Source: Ophioceras dolichostomum (lineage: Eukaryota; Ascomycota; Sordariomycetes; Magnaporthales; Ophioceraceae). Taken from it: a DNA stretch of 11,069 nucleotides. Shown here piece after piece: positions 1 through 8,051 of the stretch. How positions within the stretch are numbered: the first letter of the stretch is position 1; each line of letters opens with the position of its first letter. Both the position numbers and the translations under genes were made by a program. The notes under the pieces were generated by a model, which saw only the letters and a list, made by a program, of their open reading frames with translations, made no database searches and was not told the origin of the DNA. The DNA is taken from contig PYST01000634.1 in NCBI GenBank assembly GCA_003049485.1, positions 1 through 11,069 of the forward strand, in the 5' to 3' direction.

Positions 1-2
1 CA

Positions 3-536
3 GCAGAGCTAGACGAGCCAATGCTGAACGCCTGGCTCGGCCCCCCCGGCACCATCACCCCCCTGCATACTGACCCGTACCACAACATGCTCGCCCAGCT
101 CGTGGGCCGCAAGTACGTGCGCCTGTACAGCCCGGCGTGCACTCCGCACATGGCTGCGCGGGGCAGGGAGGACGGCGTCGAGATGGGAAACACGAGCGCG
201 CTGGATGTCGGAGTCTTGGAGGGCTGGGATAGAGAGCCACGAGAAGAAGAAGAAAAAGCGTTAAGAGTAGGAGTTCATGATGGTTTTGGTGACGATGAGA
301 AGGAGGATATCGGCATTAATGAAGCAGGAGGACGAGAAGAAGATGAATACGAGGAAGGAAATGATGGGAAGGAAAGGACAGAGGAGGATATGGATGCCAG
401 GGTAGCGGCATTTCGCGACGTGCCGTTCGTGGACTGCATTCTCGAGCCGGGCGATACGCTGTATATTCCTGTTGGCTGGTGGCATTACGTCCGAGGCCTG
501 AGTGTGAGTTTCAGCGTCAGTTTTTGGTGGAACTAA
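3..536 (+). CDS. JmjC-domain oxygenase, JMJD5/KDM8-like, C-terminal part (5' end outside window)
   Basis: This is the C-terminal part of a Fe(II)/2-oxoglutarate-dependent JmjC oxygenase. The frame is open from base 3 with no upstream stop, so the ATG at base 21 is internal and the N-terminal half lies outside the window. Numbering from that Met, the iron ligands are visible as H16-x-D18 (in PLHTDP) and H155 (in GWWHYV). K31 in GRKYVRLYSP is the expected 2-oxoglutarate contact. The ending LEPGDTLYIP...WHYVRGLSVSFSVSFWWN is typical of the JMJD5/KDM8 branch. Members of this branch act as protein hydroxylases or have been proposed as histone demethylases; the substrate here is unknown. Residues 69-123 form an insertion in which 24 of 55 residues are Asp or Glu, absent from the compact family fold. 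The stop is TAA at 534-536. The family call is firm; the exact orthologue is inferred. Confidence 0.9.
   Translation, partial: AELDEPMLNAWLGPPGTITPLHTDPYHNMLAQLVGRKYVRLYSPACTPHMAARGREDGVEMGNTSALDVGVLEGWDREPREEEEKALRVGVHDGFGDDEKEDIGINEAGGREEDEYEEGNDGKERTEEDMDARVAAFRDVPFVDCILEPGDTLYIPVGWWHYVRGLSVSFSVSFWWN
225..389 (+). other. Acidic low-complexity insertion within the JmjC domain
   Basis: This coding segment lies between the strand ending near NTSALDVG and the one starting at FVDCILEPGD. It is strongly purine-rich on the coding strand (many GAA, GAG, GAT and GGA codons), whereas the flanks are GC-rich with ordinary codon use. It stays in frame and has no convincing fungal splice-site pair: the one GTAGGA is a poor donor. 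I therefore read it as coding, not as a missed intron. It probably forms a disordered surface loop. Confidence 0.65.
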
Positions 537-1394
537 GAACGACAAAAGCAGCAAGGTAAAGACATCTCGAGGGACATCGCCTTCTTTTTCTCTTATGAAT
601 CTCTTCCCATCTGGTGCAGTCCATGTTCTGGTATGGTATTACGAGCTTTCACTACAGAACTACCCAGTATGTACCTACCTAGATTAGTACAAAAGCTGGT
701 CAAAGGGGTTCAGGAGAGAGAAACGGGTGCAAGTGGTATATAGGTAGATCGGGGGCTCGTCCTGGTGATATATATGCGCACGCAACCATGGCAATCTGGG
801 AGGCCCAATATTTCTCCTTGGAAAAGACGAAGGGAATTATGTAGAGAAGAAGGCGGCAGGTAAGAAAACTGTCTTCGTCGACTGGCGCTATCCGGCCAGG
901 CAGATAGACGATTGAGCACGGCAGATGATGAGGAGAAGGTGGTGAACACCAATATAAACGGTCAGAAAGGCCAGGAACGTGGCCGGAAAGGAGACTGAAA
1001 TCGAAATAACGGAGGGTATTTTTCGCATTTACTCAAGAAGCCCTTGAACAATATATAGATAGGACCTTCGGAAAAGAGGCAAAAATGAAGAAAAACATAT
1101 AAACTCGGGAGGCTTTCCTTTTTCCATCTCAATCCCAAACAATTTGGTTTTTCTGTTTCCCACAAGTCAAACAAAATAGGTACTTGGGTACAACACGCAG
1201 ACGTATAAGAAGACGCAGGCAGCAAACTCATGCTTTCTTTCCATGACAATAATTTGACTTTGCCACGCTAATAAATAACAAACCCTCCCGCGAGGCGAAA
1301 ACGAAGGGGTATGGGAATGGGGATGGGGAAGGGGAAGGGGAAGGGGATTGGGGATGGGATATCAGCCACCAAGGTGAGGTGCGAAGTGGATAGA
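537..1394. other. Convergent intergenic region (3' flanks of the JmjC and F-box genes)
   Basis: About 860 bases between two genes that point toward each other, so this should hold both 3' UTRs and poly(A) sites. Reading frames of 80-95 codons on the minus strand have no recognisable motif, and their composition looks like untranslated sequence. An AATAAA-like string occurs near 1270, but it is far from the JmjC stop and I cannot assign it. The only striking structure is the G-run array at 1306-1358. Confidence 0.6.
1306..1358 (+). repeat. G-run array with G-quadruplex potential
   Basis: Nine runs of three or four G are separated by one to four bases (mostly AA, AT or ATT). Runs lie at 1306-1309, 1313-1315, 1319-1322, 1325-1328, 1331-1334, 1337-1340, 1343-1346, 1350-1353 and 1356-1358. 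The core is a short GGGGAA tandem. With four or more G-runs and short loops it meets the usual intramolecular G-quadruplex pattern on the plus strand. It lies just downstream of the F-box gene's stop, so that gene's RNA would carry the C-rich complement, while read-through from the JmjC gene would carry the G-rich strand. Confidence 0.85.
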
Positions 1395-4300
1395 TCATAG
1401 CCGCCCATTAATAACCTCCTTCTTAAAGATCCTCACCCCCCACACATCAGAGAAGTGGAAACCCTCAAGCGTCTCCAGCTTGGTGCGCTGAGCGCCCTCG
1501 TCATAGTCGTCATCGGTCTCCTCCTCGCTCCCATCGTCTCCGGCGCCGCCGCCGCCACCAGACCCAGCCGCCCCGCCGCCGCCGTTGCCGCTGCTAGACG
1601 AGTCCCAGGCGTCCAGGGCGGGCAGGATCGGGAACACGTCGTCCTCATAGCCCCCACTGGCGGCATTAGCATTATTAGCATGCGTGCTGCTACTACTGCC
1701 GCCGCCAGCCGCAGTCGTGGTGGTGGTGGTTGCGCCGGCAGCACCACCCCCTCCGACCGTGGCCGTCGTGGAGTGTAAGTTGCCGCTGCCGCTGTTGTGG
1801 GCCTTCTCTTTCTCCTTGCCTTTCCCCTTGGCCTTCTTCGACTTCTTGGGCTCGTCCGTGATGCGCGCGATTTTCTCGAGCCGGTCGTCGTCGTCGATCG
1901 AGATCCACTCCAGCTTCATCTCCGGGTGGTGCGACAGGTTGTCGATCAGGAACTTCTTGGTCTCGCGCATGACCCAGACGCACGTGTCGTCGTTGCGCAG
2001 CTGGATGATATGCAGCGCATGCAGCTGGGCAAGGCCCGCCATGTTTTGCATGAAGACGTGCTGTTCGTTGGAGGAAAGGGCGCCCTCAAGTTAGGAAGAG
2101 TGGCAGACACGGGTAGACGGAGCAGACATGGGGTCAAAAAACCGGGGTAGTGGTGAAATGAGGGCACATAATAGCGGGAAGAACACAAGACTTACAATTG
2201 CACGGATGTTCATGCTGACGGCGAGCTCCTCCAAGCACTTCCCCTTCCTGCAGATCAGTCTGGTCGTTTGCTCGTCGACGTCCCAGTCTGTGCTGTCCAT
2301 GTTCTTGATCATCAGCCGCCTCAGCGTCGGGAGGTGCTTCCTCAGCACCAGCTTACGAATCTGCTCGTTGGTCGTCGACGTCTTGGTCGCGAAAGACTCC
2401 GGCTTGTACTTGAGCTCCCGCTCGAGGACGAAGAACTCGTGCAGCTCCTCGAGCTGGTTGACGAACGACAGGAAAGCCGGGGTCACGTTGTCCGTGAAGA
2501 TCTTGCGCAGTGGCAAGGGGGAAATCTTGTTCTCCTTTGCAAACAGGGCCCAGATCGCGCTCTGAGCGCCGACGTTCAGCAGCGTGATGCGCCGCAGCAC
2601 ACGCAGGTCGATCGCCTTGGAGAGGACCGACGCCCGGACGGGGACGAGGTAGATGCTGAGCGACTGGAGGCCTAGACCCCGCGTGGCGCGGATGTACTCG
2701 CTGATGAGGCGGCCCTGCGCGTCCGAATCGGCCGCGTCTGCACCTCCACCACCGCCGTTGGCGCCAGACATCATTGCCAGCTGGGTCTGCTTCTCCGCGT
2801 CCACCATCTCCGCCTCGACCACGCGCATCTCCTGCTGGATGTCCATGATGTTTTTGTCCAGGTCCTGAACCTGCCTTCCGGCCTCGGCCAGGCGGTCCTC
2901 GTCCACCATGTCCTGTATCTCCTTGGATAAGATGTCAGCTTGCTCCTCATGCGACTCCAGCTTCGCGCTCAAGGTTGCAAAATTGACCTTCTGGGCAGCA
3001 AGGTTAGCCATGGCCTTCCCCAGGCCCGGGGAATCCACGGGCCCGCCCGCGTTGGCGCTGCGGGAGGTAGGCGTCTCCACGGCCGATGGCGGAAGGCCAG
3101 GAGTCTCCAGACCGTCAAGGACGAATTGTTCCTCTGGCTCCTCGATGTTGATGTCCTCAGGGCTGGAACCCTTGGGACCAGCCGCGAGGCTCCCACTGGC
3201 GGCGGCACCAGACTTTTTCTCGTCGTCAGTCCCGGCCGAGGAGCTGGCGTCAGCAGCGGCATCCGCGGATGACGGCGCCGCCTTCGTATTTGATGTCTCC
3301 GGCTTGGCAGACGATGAGGCCTCAGCACTGCTGCTAGCGCTCGCGCTCGACTCGCCGTTGGACGGGTTGTCGGTCTTGGCGAACCTGACCTTTGCTTCGT
3401 CCGAGGCCACGTATTTCCTAGCCGCGCTCTCGATAGTATCAAGAATCTCCTGCTGGGTGGCGCTCAGCTCCGAGGAGTCCAAGTCCTTTGAGCGGTTCAG
3501 GTCGCGGATTAGCTTGCTGGAGACCACCTTGATCGCCTGGATAAACTTCTTCGCCGGGTTGGCAGTCGCGCTCTCTGCTGCATCCTCCTGTGGGGTTGAC
3601 TGTGGTTCTGTGGGTTCCTTCTCCTTCTCCTTCTCCTTGGCTGGGACGATGCGCTTCGACGGCTTCTTCACCAGGTACGGCTCGACGTCGAATATCCTGC
3701 CCAGGACGGCCTCTTGGCTCTTGCGCTCCTCCGCAGCGCGGAAGGCTCTTGCCGGTAGGCTCAGACTGCTATCGGAGTACGGCGCTGGGTGGGGCGGGCC
3801 AGGGACGACCTGGAACTCGTCATCCTGGTCCGAATCATCAAGTTCCGCATCGGGCTGCGGCTTACGCGCCTGGAGAGCCAGCTGATCAGAGAAGGACAGC
3901 TTGAGCTTGGTCAGCGTAGAAGACGAGTTCCGGATACACGCCTTGATCTCGGTCACAGCGTCCAGAGTGTCCATATCCAGCACCGCCAGGCTCCTCAACT
4001 TCTTAAAACCTGAGAGAGTAGGCGGCTCCTTCGCCATCGCCGGCTTCTTTGGTTTTGGCCTTGGCTTGGGCGCGGGCGCAAACAATGGGTTATTCGCGGG
4101 GTTGCCGTAAAGCAGCGGTGGCGGAGGTGGCAATCCGAAGAGCGATACGGGCGGGGCCGTCGAGTCCGGGAGGTTGAGCGATGACCCGGATGGTGTGCCA
4201 CTGAGAGAGGAAGGGGGATATGGGAGTTCTGGGGGCGTCTCGTATAGCGACGGTCCGACCTGGAGTCGGATGTGGACGTTCTTCAGCGTCTCAATATTGT

Positions 4301-5098
4301 GGAGCGCCTTGTAGACCGGCCGGCTGAGCTCGACGCGGATATTCCACCTGCGAGCGCGTGGCTCGTCATCAGCATCCGTCTACCCGCAACCCGCAACCGT
4401 CGACATGAGGAGAGGGAAAGGGTGACAAGAAAAGGGCAACGGCCAACAAGAGGGTGGGGGATCGAGTGGACTCACTTGAACGTCTCCAAGGACTTGGCCT
4501 TCTTCAGTGTCAAGAGGAGGAGAGTGTTCATGAACTTCCCGCAGCTGACACTGTAGAGATAATGCTTGTAGGCGGCCTCGGCCTTATCGCCCGCACTTAG
4601 AGTGTCGAGGGACAGATCGCGCAGGTGCTTGCCATAGTCGTAGTCGCTGGTGACAAAGGTGTCGAGACCGCCAGCGAGTCCATCGATCGGTGAGTCGTAC
4701 GCCGGGTCGTCCTCATCTGGGAAGACGATGTGGAAGTTCCGGTAGAGCTGCGCGGCGGCCATTTCGCGGAAGTGCCTCGATACCAGTGATAGGCAGATGA
4801 GATCGCTTTGCGAGCACTATCATAGGGGTGGTGCGCAAGGGCGCAGATGGAGGTCAGCGAATTTCAAACCTAGCTCGGCATCCAAGTGCGACGCGGGTAC
4901 CAATCCATTGTCTGCAGCTGAATCAAGGTTGGGGATAGAGGGGATCATAAGTGTGGTCGCGGTAGAGGAGGACGCGCATACATGAGCGAAGATATCCTTC
5001 TGCACCTCTTGGGGTAGATCCAGGAAGTTGAGCTTCGAATCTGCCACCGGCGCGGCGGCCGGCGCTTCATCGGTAGTAGTCCGAGTAACTTCACCCAT
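1395..5098 (-). CDS. F-box/LRR-like protein, four exons (about 1,099 aa)
   Basis: Probable substrate-recognition subunit of an SCF (Skp1-Cullin-F-box) ubiquitin ligase. Exons: 5098-4982, 4816-4476, 4347-2196 and 2084-1395, giving about 1,099 residues. The F-box is at residues 23-70 (LNFLDLPQEVQKDIFAH joined across intron 1 to CSQSDLICLSLVSRHFRE). Leucine-rich-repeat-like segments follow near 130-185, 266-310, 730-755, 824-870 and 882-945. A Pro run sits near 225-230, an acidic patch (DDSDQDDEF) near 323, and an Ala/Ser-rich linker near 483-543. A long coiled coil spans about 600-678, and a Gly/Ser/Thr/Ala-rich stretch precedes a conserved-looking tail (LEGFHFSDVWGVRIFKKEVINGRL). The ATG at 5098 has a strong context (AGAAAATGG). 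An in-frame ATG at 5245, in a weaker context, would add 49 basic residues. I recognise this as a widespread Sordariomycete F-box family; the substrate is unknown. Confidence 0.88.
1540..1775 (-). repeat. Triplet-rich low-complexity coding tract in exon 4 of the F-box gene
   Basis: Runs of near-identical triplets encode poly-Gly/Ala, poly-Ser and poly-Thr (GGGGAAG, TTTTTT, SSSS, GGGGG). They include pure GCC/CCG-type runs and a GTG run on the plus strand. Such tracts often vary in length between strains. They separate the LRR-like part from the C-terminal tail and are expected to be disordered. Several apparent open frames on both strands here are by-products of this repetitive composition. 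Confidence 0.75.
2085..2195 (-). other. Intron 3 of the F-box gene (acceptor uncertain)
   Basis: Donor GTAAGT after ...SMNIRAI, phase 0. The chosen acceptor TTGAG gives a 111-nt intron and continues GALSSNEQHVFMQNM. A second acceptor, ACAG, 24 bases further on (intron 2195-2061, 135 nt), also keeps the frame and simply drops eight residues. The only good branch site, CTAAC, lies very close to the first AG, which mechanically favours the second. The extra residues look like protein, which favours the first. Confidence 0.6.
4348..4475 (-). other. Intron 2 of the F-box gene
   Basis: 128 nt, donor GTGAGT, acceptor GCAG. It splits a Lys codon (AA|G) so that SLETFK continues into WNIRVELSRPVY. A CTGAT branch-type site lies near the 3' end. 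Confidence 0.88.
4817..4981 (-). other. Intron 1 of the F-box gene
   Basis: 165 nt, phase 0, donor GTATGC, acceptor ATAG. A CTGAC branch-type site lies about 40 nt before the acceptor. Removing it joins DIFAH to CSQSDLIC, which restores a continuous F-box. That restored motif is the main evidence for these boundaries. Confidence 0.88.
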
Positions 5099-6455
5099 TT
5101 TCTGACGCCGGATTGCCGGAGCGAGCGGCGTATCAGCGGAGAGAGATAGGCGTGGCTTGTCGTCGCGATCGAGTATGCGCCTCAACAAGTCGTCGAAGAA
5201 TTGAGAAGTCGATCGGTGGCGGTGTCGTCCCGGACGGTCGTACATGCGCCGACTCTCGGGAGGCTGCGGCTGCTTGTTTGTGCCTTGTGTTGCTGGATCC
5301 AGTTGCTGGACGAGTCGGTGGACGAGACAGATGCTCGCAAGGTAGAGACACAAGAAGACGGAGAAAGCCTGCCAATTGCGGGAAGAATGTGCGACAAATC
5401 CCAGGCTATCTCAAGGGAAATACCGCAATGCGATTGCAGCGAGGGAACGAGACGAACCTCCAACAATGAGGTGCAGTTGAAGATTGAGAGATGATGGGAT
5501 GTTATTATCTCTCTGGCTGGCCTTCGAGGTAGGTGGAGGTGGAGGTGGGTAACGGCTGGTTGATCTTCAAACAAGGGAGGGCTGGCGGGCGGCTTATCCC
5601 CGCCGGCAGGCTAGCGAATCACCAGGCGAGAGTGAACAAACTGGGCGCCAACCCAGTCGCCCGCCGACCGCTGGAGCCAGAACAACAGTGGAGAAATGGA
5701 GGGGAATGGGGGCGGGCCAGAGAGGCCAGTCAGGCAGGCTGACAGAAAGGGCGAAATGGCGATGGACGGCGTACCCATCTCAATGCACTGAAGAAAGTTT
5801 TTTTCGTGGTTCGCTCGTGGCCAGCAGGCTCTAGCGACACACCCCGGGCGTGCCTTATATGGATGGCAACGACAAACATCACGACAAGGGCAAATATTGA
5901 CAAACAATTTCAGGCAACGATAGTCTATTGAGGGATGCTGGCCTCTCATGCCAGGCTACGTAATTAAATCTATGATTTTTTCCCCCCTTCTTTTTCTGAG
6001 AGTTTATTTTTCTGGAATTTTCTCGTTGGAAGTGGCCATACGGAGACCCTGCTCTCAGGGTTCGGGGTCTCATTGCGTTGACGCTCTGAGGTGCTACAGG
6101 GCGGCGTGGATCCTTAGAATTCTCTGGCCTCGCCCCCTCGGGCCGCGGGGCCCAGTCTGACTCTTAACCCATATATATGCCTACAAGGCACCGGAAACTC
6201 AACCCCCCAGTTCCAGCGACTCGATTGCCGCCCCCATCTGGCCCGAAACCAGACGGCTGGTACTGCCGCCCCAGGCCTTCACCACTGGCCAACACTTCCC
6301 CCAGGCACCATTCCATTCCGCCACGTCCATACGTGGGAGGGAGGCGTCCACATCCACGGAGGCGGCTACGTAGCCCCCCTCGTACAGCTTGTCAACTTGG
6401 GCAGCCCTCGGCTCTCCCCTTTCTGATGACTCTCCCAGAGGCGTCCTGTGACACC
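5099..6455. other. Intergenic region: F-box gene upstream region and 3' flank of the coiled-coil gene
   Basis: About 1.36 kb with no supported gene. Bases 5099 to roughly 5560 are probably the F-box gene's leader and proximal promoter: read on the minus strand they are rich in CT tracts and stay open in frame with the F-box ATG up to 5353. Bases 5560-5760 hold GC-rich imperfect inverted repeats, for example CTGGG/CCCAG at 5641-5656. Bases 5960-6020 are T-rich. Bases 6177-6455 are probably 3' UTR of the coiled-coil gene. A TATATAT string near 6171 has no gene I can attach to it. No tRNA or 5S rRNA was found. Confidence 0.55.
6043..6071. repeat. Nested, mutually exclusive inverted repeats
   Basis: GAGACCC (6043-6049) is the perfect complement of GGGTCTC (6065-6071). 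Inside it, CCCTG (6047-6051) pairs with CAGGG (6056-6060) around a four-base CTCT loop. The two stems share 6047-6049, so they cannot both form fully. The element is intergenic, about 945 bases upstream of the F-box start. Its function is unknown and chance is possible. Confidence 0.45.
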
Positions 6456-8051
6456 TTAGTGCTCCAGCTCCAGCTCCAGCTCCGCCGCGACAATCTTCTT
6501 GTCCCTCTCCATGACAACCTTCGACGCCTTGTCGATGAGATCCATGATGGTGTCGAGGACGTCCTGTGACGTCTGGTCAGGGGGCGGCAGCTGCTGCTGT
6601 TGGCGTGTGAAATTAGGACTGGGCGGTATCACGTCTTGCTTGCGTGGAGTGAGAGGCACATTGGAGCTCTGGTTGGAGTCTTGGCTAGAGTTGATCGAGT
6701 TTGGCGGCGAGTGGCATCGCTCGCAGGCTCTCTCGGCTGGCACTGCCTCGGGACCTGTGCGGCACCTCCACCAGCCTCCTCGGGCTTGCCGGTGGGCGGT
6801 CGGCCAGCCAGGGTTCGGCTCGTGGAAGAACTTGTTCCAAGCCTTCTTCTTGTCACATAATGGGCCGCCATCGCCACGCCGGACCTCGTCCTCCAGCCGA
6901 TAAATTTTGTTGAGAAGCTCCACGTATCTATTGCTCTGGCCTTTAGAGCCCAAGCTGATGGCTCCCATCTCGTCCAGAATCGGGAACCAGTCTGGGACCC
7001 TGGTATCCCGGCGATTCTCGGTCTTCAGTGGCTCGTGGGACGGCGTAACGGCAGCCAGTCCTTGTCGGTATGTCTGCTTGTACCTCGCCCGCAAGTCCGG
7101 GTCTGGGCCCTCGACCGTTAGGCCGAACGGGTTCTCTAGAGTGACCTCTGGTACTGAGAGAGGTTTCATGGGACTGTTCTGCCGGCCGGAGCTGCTGAAG
7201 CCCCGCTGAATCGTGCCATCGAGGTCCGGGATATTGGGCGGGCAGTGCGGCTGCGGCATGCCCACGCCATGGATATCCGCCGATGCCAAGGGCTTGCCGT
7301 CCAGCATACCTGCAACCAAGCCCTCGTTCTCGACTCGCTTGAGCAGGACGTGATTCTCTAGCTCCCGAATTCTAAGTCTGAGTTGCTGCTCCTCGAGACG
7401 AAGAGTCCTCTCGAGGTCTATGAAGCCTCCAGGGATATCCTTCGTGGTGCCAAGCGCGGCATGCAGACCGGCGATTCGGCGCTTGACATCCATAAGCTTC
7501 TGTGTAGTGTTCCAGATCGCCTCCTGGATCACCTCCTGGCTCTGCTTCTCCTCGCGGGCGTACTTGATGTAGTCCCTAGCCTGTTTGCGGTTGGCCAGGA
7601 CCAAGGCATGAGCGTCGATTCCGGTTTGGCCCGGGCCCTTGCTCACGGCCGCCTCATCGAGCAGCTCGATTGGCAGCTCGAAGTCCGGCGGGTAGCAGAT
7701 CCGCATTGGGTCAACGATCTTGCGGTTACCTTCGGGGTCGCCATCCGGAATGCTCTTGCTGAGGTTGATCTCTCCGACGCTCGGAATCGTGGTATTATCT
7801 TCCTGGCCGGAAGGGCTCGAGCTCTGGGGCCCCTGCGTGCGAGGTGCTTCCAGGTTCCCGGTCTCTACGGGCGAGGCAACGGTCACGGCCCGGCGGCGAA
7901 GAAGGGTGGAATTTCCGGTAGAGCCAACCAGGACTGAATCGTCGCCAGATCCGTAGAACGCAGTCTGCTCCAGGAAAGACTCCCCGCCATGGAAGTCGGC
8001 CATCTCGCGAAGAGGTAAGGTCCTGTCGGCAGCGGCCCGACCTCGGTCCAT
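6456..8051 (-). CDS. Uncharacterised coiled-coil protein with C-terminal Cys/His cluster (531 aa)
   Basis: I do not recognise this family. One uninterrupted exon encodes 531 residues from the ATG at 8051, which has a good context (CACGATGG). An in-frame ATG at 8003 (MADFHGG) is a plausible shorter start (515 aa). Visible parts: a Ser/Pro-rich N-terminus; a proline-containing motif YPPDFELPIELL near 115-130; a charged helical and coiled-coil region at about 152-248, strongest in the Leu/Glu/Arg-rich stretch 208-242; and a Trp/Pro segment VPDWFPILDEMG. A Cys/His-rich patch follows (C399, H410, H420, C430, C443, C446, H447) that might bind zinc but matches no named finger. A Ser/Gln/Pro-rich linker leads to a final helix ending in a Glu-Leu repeat before TAA. 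There is no signal peptide or membrane segment. It shares its orientation with the helicase gene to its right. Confidence 0.75.
   Translation of the reverse strand: MDRGRAAADRTLPLREMADFHGGESFLEQTAFYGSGDDSVLVGSTGNSTLLRRRAVTVASPVETGNLEAPRTQGPQSSSPSGQEDNTTIPSVGEINLSKSIPDGDPEGNRKIVDPMRICYPPDFELPIELLDEAAVSKGPGQTGIDAHALVLANRKQARDYIKYAREEKQSQEVIQEAIWNTTQKLMDVKRRIAGLHAALGTTKDIPGGFIDLERTLRLEEQQLRLRIRELENHVLLKRVENEGLVAGMLDGKPLASADIHGVGMPQPHCPPNIPDLDGTIQRGFSSSGRQNSPMKPLSVPEVTLENPFGLTVEGPDPDLRARYKQTYRQGLAAVTPSHEPLKTENRRDTRVPDWFPILDEMGAISLGSKGQSNRYVELLNKIYRLEDEVRRGDGGPLCDKKKAWNKFFHEPNPGWPTAHRQARGGWWRCRTGPEAVPAERACERCHSPPNSINSSQDSNQSSNVPLTPRKQDVIPPSPNFTRQQQQLPPPDQTSQDVLDTIMDLIDKASKVVMERDKKIVAAELELELEH
6462..6483 (-). 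repeat. CTCCAG hexanucleotide tandem at the 3' end of the coiled-coil gene
   Basis: About 3.7 perfect copies of a six-base unit, encoding alternating Glu-Leu at the extreme C-terminus (AELELELEH then stop). The unit length is a multiple of three, so copy-number change would lengthen or shorten the tail without a frameshift. Confidence 0.85.

Noticed and set aside
710..1249. Two minus-strand frames of 80 and 95 codons in the convergent intergenic region
   Set aside because: Their composition is UTR-like, with no motif or splice structure suggesting a gene.
1684..2150. Plus-strand open frames of 117-136 codons opposite exon 4 and intron 3 of the F-box gene
   Set aside because: They arise from triplet-rich low-complexity sequence of the real gene on the other strand, span its intron, and have no recognisable protein features.
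2908..3885. A 325-codon plus-strand open frame opposite F-box exon 3
   Set aside because: It is Ser/Leu/Ala-rich mirror composition of the real coding strand, which carries coherent LRR, coiled-coil and linker features and proper splice sites.
6056..6075. GGTTCG string resembling a tRNA T-loop
   Set aside because: The flanks do not form a five-base T-stem, and no D-arm or anticodon arm lies upstream; the inverted repeat explains the pattern better.
6177..6569. A 130-codon plus-strand frame following a TATATAT string
   Set aside because: It is Pro/Arg-rich, overlaps the end of the coiled-coil gene antisense, and shows no motif; it looks like 3' UTR read on the wrong strand.
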